This document shows positions 1-11,815 of a DNA stretch of 64,000 bases, in pieces (within the stretch, counting starts at the first letter, position 1; each line of letters opens with the position of its first letter). Source of the stretch: Triplophysa rosa (taxonomy: Eukaryota; Chordata; Actinopteri; Cypriniformes; Nemacheilidae); assembly GCF_024868665.1 (NCBI RefSeq), contig NC_079897.1, positions 2,215,133-2,279,132 of the forward strand, written 5' to 3'. The notes under the pieces are model-generated. The model was not told where the DNA came from, made no database searches, and worked only from the letters and a program-made list of their open reading frames with translations. The translations under genes and the position numbers were made by a program.

Positions 1-884
1 TGAAGTAAAACGCTGGTTAATTTTCGTAATGGTGCAGGCACGTATACAGTATAACATAATGAAGGCCTTCTGTCAACGTAAATAATAAAATACAACTAAC
101 CGTGTATGTAATTCTTTATAGCTAGAATAGCAAAATTAAGAGATAACTGCAATGACATAACCAATAAAATAATAAGTAAATCGCATATCATTTTAAATCA
201 ATATTTTTTCAATATTAGTTAATTTGGCAGGACGCACAGTCACCAATATAAACCCCTTCAGTTTAATACAAGAGCCTGTAATATGCAAATTTTAATCGAC
301 CAACATTATATAATACATAATATGCTACTATAATTATTACAAACATTATAAATGCATTATGTTACGTGTAAAAAAGTTATGCAGGCTTGTGGCTAAATTT
401 TCTTGTAAAAGGAAATGTTTTAAATGATAATAACATTATATCATGACAGACGCCTGACACAAATAGTATCTTGCCAAACAACAGCAAACGCGTGAAATTG
501 TGTATTGCAAAATGCTACACTGTATAGGATAGTTGTATATACATGGCTCATCTAACGAGGAAAGCCATAGCAGGACAGATTATGTAATACTGTAGATGCT
601 GTTTTGCTCATGGTGGTCTTGCACTTTTCTGTTAAGGTGAACTGACTCATACCTGTACATTTTAATTAAAACTAATACAGAGAGAGACGTCAGCGCGGGG
701 CCAACGGCTACACACACCTCACGTCAACAAAACCACACAAGAAATCCACAGCCCATATCATCAGATTCTTCTTATGAGTCATCCAACTGCCAAAAGAGGA
801 CCAAATTAAACTTAAATTTGATAAAGTACTATATTTCATACCCAGTAGCAGTTTATTTTTTAGTTATTAAAGTTATTAAATCTA
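1..884. other. AT-rich sequence, plcl2 intron 3 or beyond
   Basis: No coding similarity, tRNA or clear repeat boundary seen on either strand. It probably belongs to the intron after plcl2 exon 3. Confidence 0.5.
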
Positions 885-1126
885 ATTTATTCATCCTCAT
901 AATGTTCAAAACCTGTGCATGACTCTTTTTTTGAAGATATTTTGAAAAATGGTTTTGTGGTTATACTATGGAAGTCAATGGGGGCCAGTGTTCTTTGGTT
1001 ACGACATTCTTCAAAATATCTTCTTTTGTCTTCTGCAAAAGAAAGAAGGTCATGCAGATTTGTAATGACATGAGGGTGAGTAAATGATAACAGAATTTAC
1101 ATTTTTTTGGTGAACTGTCCCTTTAA
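885..1126. mobile_element. TTAA-type foldback MITE, 5' truncated
   Basis: The right end reads GGTGAACTGTCCCTTTAA. Two inner arms (GAAGATATTTTGAA... and ...TTCAAAATATCTTC) form a stem around a GGAAGTCAATGGGGGCC centre. The left terminal repeat is missing. Confidence 0.8.
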
Positions 1127-2533
1127 GTCAACTTATAATGTCTTGTAATGTTTGTAAAGGATATTTTTTGCATAATTCATAAGTGAAATGAGTTGTTGGG
1201 GCGAGACCTTTTCGTTCTCAATGTTATTTACATAGGACATGCTCATCTGAACCTTTCAGACTCTTTAAATGTTGGCTCGTATCACAAAAACAGAGACCTC
1301 AGGGAAGAGTTTATGCACGGAGTTCCAGAGAAGAGTCCAATCAGACAGGAGAAATAAAAACAGATGAGTGGGGTCGGAGAAAATGATAAAGTGAACATTT
1401 ATAGGATGATTTTGCTGGCGATATAAAATTAAGCAACACTGTAGTCATATGCATCAATATAATTGAATTAATGTAATATTGTTTGTATTTACATTTTTAA
1501 TAAATGCATCAATAATTTATCAAATACATTACACAATAATATTGTATATGGCAATGTATTATACTGTATACTATGTTGCGGTGCATGGTTGAATTGGTGC
1601 AAATATTTTGTATTCTTGTCTTTTTAAATAATTTGTGTTTGTGTGTGTGTCTGCCAAGGTCTTGGTTCCATTTATCAGGTTGATTTAATTTAACTGTACA
1701 TCTTTATAGCAGCTTACAGCGTGCAAGGTCACACACCAGTGCCAGATTATCTTTCCATGGTAATGAAGAGGAAGGAAACAGCTGCCTCACTTTCACTCCA
1801 GCATCATTTCCTTACAGAAATCCATCATGGCGCTGTGGCAGCACTGCCGGAGGTATGGAAGAAGCGCACACTTTCTGATGACCGTCAAGACTTGACACCC
1901 CTACAGCTTCACATAATTCTACAGTGAGACTCATGTGTGGCAAATATAATTGCAACCGGGAAAAGAGAAAGCTTCTAAAGCCAACCTAGATTTGGGCATA
2001 GTGCCACAAAAACAAAGATTTGAACCTCTTCTGACGATGTTATTATCAGTCATATTTGTTGAAATTTCAAAAATGTTCTGTGCATTCCTATCCATCCGAG
2101 ATGTGAACACAATGATAGGTCAAATTGCACAGCGTGTTGAGAAGACCTGAACTATTGCATTTCTGAGCAATCGGAGACAAAAAATCCTTACATCAGCTTT
2201 GAAGAAGGGAATCAAGCTTTATCTAGAAACCAGAAAGTATAATTTAGTAGATAATAGGTTTTATTTAAGTAATCAGTAAGCAACCATCAAGTCTCAGAAC
2301 GCCATAGCAACCCATACACCCTAGCAAATAAAAAACACATAGGAACGTCATGGCAACCTCTTACCCGCTGCACAGGCCAGCACCACTCATCTCTATCTAA
2401 ATCTAGTTTAGTATTTGTTCACTCTTCAAAGAAATTGTGCAGTACTGTACAATACAATCGTGACAATCCCTTTGGAGTAAATTGGGGGAAACTCAATATA
2501 AATAATTTTAAATTAATTAAATTTTTTTAAAAA
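1127..2533. other. Intronic sequence without recognisable features
   Basis: Two plus-strand open frames of 66-68 codons (1721-1927, 1950-2150) have no family resemblance. No splice-framed plcl2 exon could be found here on the minus strand. Confidence 0.5.
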
Positions 2534-2770
2534 AAATTCTGTCATCATTTATTCACCCTCGTGTTGTTGAAAACCTGTCTTTATTCTGTGGAACACAAGA
2601 GAAGATATTTGGAGAAATGTCTCAGTGGTTTTGTGTTCATACATTGGAAGTCTCTGGGGGCCAATGTTGTTTGTTTGGTTTCCAACATTGTGAAAAATAT
2701 CTTCTTTTGCTTTCTGCAGAAGAAAGAAAGTCATGCAGGTTTGGAATGACGTGAGAATTAGTAAATTATT
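2534..2770. mobile_element. TTAA-type foldback MITE, degraded ends
   Basis: Contains TTCTGTCATCATTTATTCAC and, inverted, the matching right half, with a stem AAGAAGATAT/ATATCTTCTT around a GTCTCTGGGGGCCAATG centre. Both terminal repeats are decayed. Confidence 0.75.
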
Positions 2771-3193
2771 AAAAAACGTTCATCTTTTAAGCTTAAGATT
2801 GAAAAAACATTACAAATCAAACTGATTCACTAACACTAATTTTCAAATCAGTTCTTTATTAAAATATAGCTGAAGAATGATTCACTTACAAAGCTGATTA
2901 TGCAAACAAGAAAAACAGATCTTTATTTATTTCTTTTTTTTCCACATGTTCTAAGATTATGAGAACCCTGAATCCTGATGCACACACAGCTGCAGCGGCT
3001 GACAGACTCGCTCTCATTACATTACTAATGGCTGAAGAAATTGCAGCCTTGGTGGCAGATGTACCACTGTAAGGGGTATTTATAGAGCAGAGGGGCAGAA
3101 CGACAACAACAGCATCCCCTCTTTAAACAGCAATGCTTTCCCTCCAGTGTACATACATACAAAGAACTTATCGTTTTATGTATAGACTTCTCT

Positions 3194-4463
3194 ATGTATA
3201 GAGAAGACGAGTCTGACTTTATAGCTGCGCAGCTGCGTATGTATAGAGAAGACGAGTCTGACTTTATAGCTGCACAGCTGCGTATGTATAGAGAAGACGA
3301 GTCTGACTTTATAGCTGCACAGCTGCGTATGTATAGAGAAGACGAGTCTGACTTTATAGCTGCACAGCTGCGTATGTATAGAGAAGACGAGTCTGACTTT
3401 ATAGCTGCACAGCTGCGTATGTATAGAGAAGACGAGTCTGACTTTATAGCTGCACAGCTGCGTATGTATAGAGAAGACGAGTCTGACTTTATAGCTGCAC
3501 AGCTGCGTATGTATAGAGAAGACGAGTCTGACTTTATAGCTGCACAGCTGCGTATGTATAGAGAAGACGAGTCTGACTTTATAGCTGCACAGCTGCGTAT
3601 GTATAGAGAAGACGAGTCTGACTTTATAGCTGCACAGCTGCGTATGTATAGAGAAGACGAGTCTGACTTTATAGCTGCACAGCTGCGTATGTATAGAGAA
3701 GACGAGTCTGACTTTATAGCTGCACAGCTGCGTATGTATAGAGAAGACGAGTCTGACTTTATAGCTGCACAGCTGCGTATGTATAGAGAAGACGAGTCTG
3801 ACTTTATAGCTGCACAGCTGCGTATGTATAGAGAAGACGAGTCTGACTTTATAGCTGCACAGCTGCGTATGTATAGAGAAGACGAGTCTGACTTTATAGC
3901 TGCACAGCTGCGTATGTATAGAGAAGACGAGTCTGACTTTATAGCTGCACAGCTGCGTATGTATAGAGAAGACGAGTCTGACTTTATAGCTGCACAGCTG
4001 CGTATGTATAGAGAAGACGAGTCTGACTTTATAGCTGCACAGCTGCGTATGTATAGAGAAGACGAGTCTGACTTTATAGCTGCACAGCTGCGTATGTATA
4101 GAGAAGACGAGTCTGACTTTATAGCTGCACAGCTGCGTATGTATAGAGAAGACGAGTCTGACTTTATAGCTGCGCAGCTGTGTATGTATAGAGAAGACGA
4201 GTCTGACTTTATAGCTGCACAGCTGTGTATGTATAGAGAAGACGAGTCTGACTTTATAGCTGCTCAGCTGCATACAGTATGTATAGAGAAGACGAGTCTA
4301 ACTTTATAGCTGCTCAGCTGCGTACAGTATGTATAGAGAAGATGAGTCTGACTTTATAGCTGCGCAGCTGCGTATGTATAGAGAAGATGAGTCTGATTTT
4401 ATAGCTGCGCAGCTGCGTATGTATAGAGAAGTCGAGTCTGACTTTATAGCTGCGCAGCCGCGT
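3194..4463. repeat. 45-bp minisatellite, 28 copies
   Basis: Units start at 3194 and step by 45 bp through 4229, then at 4279, 4329, 4374 and 4419. The two 50-bp steps carry an extra ACAGT. Copies 2-21 are identical. Copy 1 and copies 22-28 diverge, mostly GCACAG to GCGCAG or GCTCAG and GACGAG to GATGAG. Each unit contains the E-box CAGCTG (the last copy has CAGCCG) and TATAGC. Because 45 is a multiple of 3, one frame on each strand stays open (plus unit MYREDESDFIAAQLR), which creates long false ORFs. It begins 134 bp past the plcl2 exon 3 donor, inside intron 3. Confidence 0.98.
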
Positions 4464-4596
4464 GACCCCTACCAGTCTGCTGTTTAAAAAAAAATAACAA
4501 CAGTGTGCGTAATTCAAACCGGTGTACTGGTTCAAACGGTAGGCGTACACCGCCCAGCACTATGAAACAGCAGAGGTTTGTATCAGGAATACTCAC

Positions 4597-4800
4597 CATC
4601 TCATAAGCAGCCACGACTTTCTTCAGAACTTCAGGCAGCAGTCCCTGGGCCTCCACGGTCAGGTACTCATCTTCGAGGTTAAACAGCAGAACCGGTCTGT
4701 TGTCCGGGCCAGTGAGGCGTGGGGAGAGGGCCAGAATACACTGCTTTAGATTGGCCACCGCTGACAGACCGCAGAGCTCTTTAAATGGCACAATGGCATT
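4597..4800 (-). CDS. plcl2: plcl2 exon 3, C-terminal helical region
   Basis: Minus-strand exon of 68 codons starting NAIVPFKELCGL and ending VLKKVVAAYEM. It is flanked by a CCCCACAG acceptor (4801 upward) and a GTGAGT donor (4596-4595). Both junctions are phase 0, so it follows directly after ENMQ of exon 2. The segment corresponds to the region after the C2 domain in PLCL2 (KELCGL, PEVLKK). The reading frame runs on into the intron (VSIPDT...) but leaves the family there, which supports the donor. The next exons (LKxLIENADAVYEK and the C-terminal coiled region in relatives) are not recognisable between 1 and 4596, so the gene probably continues beyond the left edge. The downstream intron carries the 45-bp minisatellite, which begins only 134 bp past the donor. 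Confidence 0.93.
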
Positions 4801-7050
4801 CTGTGGGGGACATGAAGGGCATTGTGAGTGTGCACGTGATAACATCAGTGAACATATTTCAAAAATGCTATGGTAAAGGACAGATGAGAATATGTTCGGA
4901 ATGTGATGCCAACACTGCTTACCGTGCAACATATACACAGTTTTCTGCTGTACTTAATTTCTTTGAAAAAGTATGCATTGTGGAACAATGCACATCCATA
5001 TTAATCTTATCACTAAATATTAATCAAATTTGATGTAAAACAACATTATCAGATAAAAAATAGCCTAAAAATAAAAAGTGCATTGCATTGTGGGATATAG
5101 TAGTACCCAGTGCAATTTGCTCCATTGCATCCAGCACAAACAGGTAAACATAATAGAAACCACATAGGGATTCTATGCATACTAAACATTGCATACTAGG
5201 CGCAGCATGCTGCATAAAGTAGATTGTAAATAGTAAAAACAAAGAATATTGTGGTAATATACTAGGCAGTGACCTAGTTGTAAGATGTTATGGGAAAACA
5301 AAAACCAAGGCAACGCTGCGTCTAGATGCCGATTTCCTCGTAGTGAACGTCTACGAACAAGAAATGCAACAGGAAGTGGTTTTAGCAGGCGTGTCTTTCT
5401 TCTACAAGAGCACTGATTGTGGGGGGACATCATTTTCCTTGCGAAAGCATCTTGTAGTGAGTATGAAACACAAACAATTTCAATATTTAACAAGTCTAAC
5501 TTTACTCTGTGTAAATTGCTGTCAACTGTCAACTGTCATAGGCTCAAAGCCTGGAACTGTTTCCACAGGAAGAATGCAATGTAAACAGAGCAGTTAAAAT
5601 AAACTGTAATGCACAATGTGTTATGAAAAAAACATAACAGAAGGGCTTATGATGACATAAAAGCAAACCCTAGAGCTAAAGACCTTGTTGTGTTCCATTC
5701 TGTCATTCACTGTCCAATAACTGGTGTATAGTGCTAGGACTCTAAATATTTTAGAAGAAAATAATACGATTGTGTATTACGATTATTACAATTAACATAT
5801 AAATTACAATTATATCATCACTCTCGTGTTCAGTTAAGGAAAAACAAAGAAACAAAAGCAAAAATACAATTTGGTTTAAGCGTTGATTCTACCTATTTTT
5901 GCAACCACTTTAAAACTTAAAAATACATGAAATTAAGCAAAATAATGAATAATTCCAAAAAGTTAAAAACTTTTGACTATCAGCCAGTTCTTTATACCAT
6001 TAAAGCTGCAATCTGTAACTTGTTACAAATAAAAACACATACAAATAAGTTTTAAAAACTGTGTACTTATGCAATGCTAAGCTTGTAATAATTATTTCAA
6101 GGTTAAAGAGCTAAAATGTAATGTAAGGTAACCTGTAATTTTACGTTTCAAATAAAGATGGCGATAGAGAGGCAAAAGTTACAGATTGCAGCTGCATTAA
6201 AACGTTTGGAATTCAATTATAAGAATAAGCCGATGTCAATCTGGTGCATCCTAAGGCAATAGACTAATGACCTGAAACATCATCTGCAGTATAATCTTTA
6301 GAGAAAAAAACTCACATTCTGCGAGTTTAAAATCTTCTCAGTGCTTTCTTGTAAAAGAAACAGTTCCCTTTATCCATGCGACAGCCTAATCTCTTCTTAA
6401 GCATCTGTACCTGACACATGCCGGAGGAAAGGCTCAACCACATGTTACGCAACAGATTTTCCCCATCAAATATTAAAAAGGAATTTGGCAGATCTTCGAC
6501 CTGTAGCCTATTTATGTATTTTTAGTTCTCATGTCTAAATAAGGAATATTACAAATCTCCAGATGATCTTGGAAGCGTCGTTGTGCCAGTTCGACTAGTT
6601 GTGTAACATGGATGAATTGCAAGTGATTCAAATCAGACGTTTTTGTTTATCTGTGCAAGAAGACTTCACTTGCCCAATACTCCAGGGCTTCTGATTTCCC
6701 CTCTCAGGGTGAACTATTTGATGCGTTTGTCATTTGAGAAAACATTCTCACGCTAATGAAAAGACACTTCCCAAACCAAAATAAAGCCGGCCGGCCACTG
6801 CATTCTGCGGACTGAATAATTTGGCGTATCATATGCATAACTAAGCAACACATGCTTCTAGTAGCTTTATTTAGCAATTTTTTGACATACGCTAAAATTA
6901 CAAATAATTCATGCTGCCTGCATTCACTGGAACTACTGAAACGGCCAAACCTGTTCATTGGATGGGGGTTTCCACATACTTTTGGCTGTTTATATTTATA
7001 GAGTTGATAACTGGTTACAGGATGATACTCAATAAAGTAAACATTCTCAC
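4801..7050 (-). other. plcl2: plcl2 intron 2
   Basis: Between exon 3 and exon 2. It contains one clear TIR element (6000-6199) and a stretch near 5230-5420 whose 116-codon minus-strand frame has no family resemblance and looks like repeat-derived chance. The remainder is AT-rich, with no further coding or structural signal that I can support. Confidence 0.85.
6000..6199. mobile_element. Small TIR element, AAGCTGCAATCTGTAACTT family
   Basis: About 22-bp inverted ends: TTAAAGCTGCAATCTGTAAC on the left and its complement at 6176-6199, with TTAA or ATTAA at the edges. It is non-autonomous. The element at 20798-21417 is from the same family. Confidence 0.85.
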
Positions 7051-9543
7051 CTGCATGTTCTCTCTGAGATCCGTGGCTTCCCGAAGCGGCTGTGCGGCAG
7101 TTTTGAAGACTTCATCCAAGGCTTTGATGAGAAGTATCCTCATGGTGGCATATTCCCGACCCCGTTTACCCTTGCGGACAGAAAGCCCCCTTTTGTGAGG
7201 TTTCCCCCCACCACGCCGGTTGGTAATGGCCACATGGACGAAGAGCCAGGCATGTGGAAGTACTTCACCCGTAAGAGACTGCAGGGGAATGTGTCGGAAG
7301 CCCGGCTGAATGCACTCGAATGGAATCGTGTACTGACCAATAAACTCGTCGCCAATGTAGTCGTCATCCAAAACAACAAAGCGCACCATCGCCAGCTCAG
7401 GAAGGTTAATTTGAAACTCAAAACTCTCATCGAAAATAGGATTGTCACCGTTCTGATGGACAGTTTTAGTCCTCTGCTCTGCGCAATCTGCGGGGATGCC
7501 GTGTATTTCCACGTAAACGTAGGGATCCACGACATCGCCTTTGGAGCCTGAGCCCTTGGGTTTGGGGAAATTTTGTCCACTAATAATCTTTATATGAAGG
7601 AGTTGTGGAGACACTCCTGGAACGGAGTCTTTAGTATTGGCACTAAAATAAGACACTTGCTCCCTCATGATAGCTGGACGGAGGACATAACCACAGTTCC
7701 CGTTCTGCCTGAACCAGCCGATGTTAAGGTCCATCATAAGTCCTGGAGTTTGATAGTTCATTGCTACTATTTGACAGCCACATTTCCAAAAGTCCTGTGG
7801 GTTCATATTGCTGGAATCAATTCGCATTGGACTGGGGTAAACTCTCGCCAGAAACTTCTTATTGTAGTTCACAAAGTCTCCAGGATGGTCAGTGGCACAC
7901 CTACTGGCAAAGACCTCATTGAAGGAGCAAAGCTCCCAGTGCTTCTGATTCTGGAAAGCGGTCTGAAAATCCTTAAATCTAACAGATTTACACAAGGATA
8001 CCAAATCAGATAAATCCTTGCATAGCTGAAACTTTTTGGGTTGAGCAACAGTCTGCTGGTCACCTCCTTGTTCACTGTTCACCCGTTGAGACATTTCGGC
8101 CCCCTCGTCTTCATCGGTCACCTCCCCTTCTGTTCCAGTGAAGTTGCTGGCTAGTTTCTTTCCCTTCAAAAGAATCTTGCCTCTTAGTTCGGAGGGGGAC
8201 GGAAGGTAGCTGTCGTCAAGGTTGGGAGGGTCAAAATGAATTTTGTCCCCAAGTATTTTTTTCAGATGCTGAAACATTACCTTCTGTTGCTTCAATGAGC
8301 AGTGGTTCTCCAAGCACAAGATTAAAGGAAATTCCGATGCCACTAAGGCATATTTGTTGATGATGTCAATGACGCTTCGGAAAATGATCTGCGAGGTCAT
8401 CGTGTGGCCTGTGTAAATGACCGGTTCGTTATCTGGCCCATCCCAAACTTCAAGCTCCACACTTCTGCAGCCCATCTTTAGGGCCCGGATGTACCCTGTT
8501 ATGTCTGACGGACCCCTAAACTGGTCCTCAATCAGGTAGGTGTTATGCGAGGAGTTGATGTAATAGTGAGACAGAGGTTGGTTCATGTCTTGGCATATCG
8601 TTTTTTGTTCAGGATCAAAAACATGGCAGTCTGGTGACATGAGGTAATTGGTAAATCCATCCAGAGAGAGCCATCCGTTGAGCTGTCCCTCCTTTGAGGG
8701 TTCGTATTTCTGAATGACCTCCACGCTGATGTCCTCACTGACGTTGGCCATACCCTGTTCTGCCTCCAAGAATTTCTTCAAGTCCTTAGTATCAAGAAAT
8801 TCCTTGTTGCTGGAGAACTGAACTAACAAAAAGTAAATTTCCGGTCTTGTGCAAAGATCATGAAAGACTTCGATGAACTCATCCATGGTCACATCGCAAC
8901 CCGTTTTATCTTTCGCTTTGTGCAACTCTTTGAACTTAAGCTCTATCTTGATATTTTTGAGTCCGGGACTTAACTTCTTGATCAGCTGTACGGCCGAACA
9001 AAGACTAAGGGATTTTCCACTGCCGTTCGCACCCCCGTCCTCAAAGAGGTTGCCCAGCCAAGAGGCGCGCATGTTGTCCTGGCTACTTTGAATCATGTTA
9101 AGAGTGTGTTTTCCATACGATATGAGGTACCTGAGTCCCGTCACCCATATATTTGCTACATCAGCTGAGTTTGCCACCAAATCAAGCGACTCATAGTTTT
9201 CCCCGTAAATGATGGAGAACGCGCAGTCCTCGGATATCTGATCCGAAATACCGTTGGTCCTGAAGGTTTCTGTGTTCTTGCCTGTTCGCACCTCTTTGAT
9301 AGATTTGACGTCGATCTTGGCCTTGTCCGATTCTTTTTTTGAAGGCTCCCACCGCAGGGACTGCATGTCGGCATCCAGCAGAAAGTAGCGGTGGTAAACT
9401 CTGGAGTTGGAGCGAACTTTCCTCAGTTCTGAGCCTTCTACCATTGAATTAATGCAGTCGCTTGCGCTGCTGATCTTCTTCTCTGTTGGCATGCTACTAA
9501 ACGACACCGTCTTCTTCCTTTCTTTGCATCGCCTGGAGCCATC
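7051..9543 (-). CDS. plcl2: plcl2 exon 2: PH, EF-hand, PLC X/Y and C2 domains of inactive PLC-like protein 2
   Basis: This is the giant second exon of PLCL2 (PRIP2), 831 open codons, entered after TTTTCCAG (acceptor bases 9545-9544) and left at CATGCAG/GTGAGA (donor 7050-7049). With exon 1 counted as 75 residues, the order is a KTVSF motif near residue 86 that fits the PP1-docking RVxF pattern, a PH domain about 110-223, EF-hands about 230-383, PLC X box about 393-538, an acidic linker ([10 protein letters not shown]), Y box about 583-698, and C2 about 718-853. The first catalytic His is kept (SSHNTYL, about 408), but the second is Thr (IYTGH, about 453), as expected for a lipase-dead family. 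The Ca-ligand motif reads VELEVWDG, with Glu where active PLCs and human PLCL2 have Asp. By family knowledge the protein binds inositol phosphates, PP1 and GABA-A receptor-associated proteins in the cytosol. Wording such as [16 protein letters not shown] favours PLCL2 over PLCL1. No frameshift or stop is present. Confidence 0.97.
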
Positions 9544-9700
9544 CTGGAAAATAAAATGACATACAGTCAGTACTGAATCTCTATCATTTGACACAAATAC
9601 ATTTTAAGGGAAGGACATACTCCTTAAAATTCGGTTGGGTTTAAACATGTTTCTAAATAAACGGCAGTTAAACTTTCATACAAAAAATAAGTAATTATTA

Positions 9701-10038
9701 GGGCTGTCAAACGACTAATCGCGATTTATTGCATCCAGAATAAAAGTTTGTGTTTACATAATATATGTCTGTTTACTGTGCATATTTTTTGTATTTATAA
9801 ACACAAAAACATACATGTGCATATATTTAGGAAATATTTAGATGTATTCACTTACATATACACCAATAATTAAAATTATATATTAATGTTTATTATTATT
9901 GGTATTTTATATTTTTCTTAAATATATGCATGTGTATGTTATTGGGTTTATAATACACAATTTATATGCACAGTACACAGACATATATTATATAAACACA
10001 AACTTTTATTCTGGATGCGATTAATCGTTTGACAGCCC
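9701..10038. mobile_element. TIR MITE, GGGCTGTCAAACGA family
   Basis: Starts GGGCTGTCAAACGACTAATC and ends GATTAATCGTTTGACAGCCC. The inverted similarity extends to about 80 bp per arm (ATCCAGAATAAAAGTTTGTG near both ends). The interior is AT-rich. Confidence 0.9.
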
Positions 10039-10081
10039 AAGTAACTATAAAAAACCTATTATAAAAAGTACAAAAAGACAT

Positions 10082-10458
10082 TTTAAAGCAACACTTTAGA
10101 ACTTTTGCTCACGGCTCCGCCATGTGGTTGACAAGCGCAATTGTCTGTTACCAGTGTCGTAAATAATGTCGCTGTATGAGCTTACCCGTTGGCGATGCAA
10201 TACACATTACTAAGCTGATGAAACCGGCGAATGCAGAAACATTGTTTGGAAACCATGTGGCACTCTTCCGCAGGCAGGGGATGGGCGGGGCTGTGTGTAC
10301 TGAGCCGAGCACAGAATAGAGTGTGGTTTAAGCCGCTATGAGGCCGCTCAAGTAGCAGCGGCAGTAGAACTTGTCCAGTTAAAAGCTGTCCTACCACTAT
10401 AGTTTAAGTTTAAGAGACATAGTTTTAAGGTCGAAAAACTGAAAAGTGTTGCTTTAAA
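10082..10458. mobile_element. TIR MITE, TTTAAAGCAACACTTT family
   Basis: Ends are TTTAAAGCAACACTTTAGAA and, inverted, AAAAGTGTTGCTTTAAA. The interior is GC-richer than its surroundings and has no coding capacity. Confidence 0.85.
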
Positions 10459-11815
10459 TTTGCACAGTTTTTGTAAAAGGAGGTAGCACCTCTCCTTAAA
10501 AGCACAATCATGTAAGGAGGACATTTTTCACAGCTCGGCTTAAAAACACGGGACAGCTTTTATGAAGTTACTTCGATGTGTCCTCGCTCAGTTTCATCAT
10601 CTCTGCTTATGTGTGTTGTAATCACTCCTGCTGTTATCACCCGACTGGAACATCAATGCGCCACTTTCTTTTATAACACCTAGAGCCCAAAGGCAGGAAA
10701 ACATTCAGCTAAACTGGGTTTAATCAAGAAAATAATTACAACACTTTCACAAAGACACAGCAGGTAAAGTCTTGAGTGGGTTAAGCGTGGCCTAAGGTAC
10801 ATGTTATATAAACTGAAATATCTCATGCACTATTTCAACATACATATAATAGATTATCTGCTCTGGTTTGTTAAACGAATTGTATCGAATGCAGTAATAC
10901 ATGCATAAAGAATGAAAAAAAAACGTTCTGCATTTTTAAGTTCAGAGCCCAAATGTTATAACAAATATACGCACACGAATAACAATCTCGGTGCTGTGCG
11001 AAAACCATGTCATATCCAAAGCAAACTGGTGCATTGTAGATAAGTGTAGGAGTGTCTCAACTAGGCAATTTTTAAGGGTACAGTAAAGGATGCTAATTGA
11101 GAACAAAAGTACATAAACCTGCAAAACGAAACCTACCCATTCAACAGAATGAACTGAACTAAGTAAGTGGTATTTAATGTTGTTCAGATGAAATTGAATC
11201 ACAACTCGTTCTGTTTGAGAGTATGGATTACCACTGCAAATGCGTTGATTTACCAGTGAGTTTTTATTATTAACATTTCACACACAAATCATTGTGTAGA
11301 AGGGCTAGGAAATGTAATCTACAGTCAACTGATACGGTCCGATAGTGTTTATAATGCTATTTTCTGGTTTGCATCCATCAAGATCCAAACAAAAAGAGAC
11401 AATCAAATGAGTATCGAACTCACTGGTTCATCCATCATTACATCATGGATCTAACATACAAACTATTTTACTTAATATACAGATTTACTGTTTGTGTATT
11501 GTTGAATTTGGATACAGAAATGTCCCCTTTATAAATTCAGTTAAGCTGACAAGAAAATCATCACCGTAGTTTTTTTAAACACGGACAATTTAAAAATGCT
11601 ATCTTTAACATAGTCCACATCATATTTAGGCTACACTGGAAAGAGATCAAATGTAATTTAAAGAAAATACATCAAGAATATGTGAAGCAGTGTTTCACTA
11701 TTAACAACTTTTAACAGCTTCATATAGCAGTTCAAGTTTATGCGCTTTCCGTACACACAGCTCGAGAATTCCTATCGAGAGAATCCCTCGCCAACTTTTA
11801 CGCCCTAGTAACAAA

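Noticed and set aside
3176..4309. 365- and 371-codon open frames on opposite strands
   Set aside because: They are created entirely by the 45-bp tandem repeat, with no family similarity or splice context. Treated as repeat.
3194..4463. CRISPR-like array
   Set aside because: Units are directly contiguous with no unique spacers, and the setting is a vertebrate intron.
1..4596. Remaining plcl2 exons 4-6
   Set aside because: Searched the minus strand for the LIENADAVYEK, KEGLKERKL and WNITILKGQ-type blocks. None was seen, so they are presumably left of the window.
7195..8013. Plus-strand frames of 118 and 146 codons, and a 146-codon minus frame at 7140-7580
   Set aside because: Shadows of plcl2 exon 2 in other frames.
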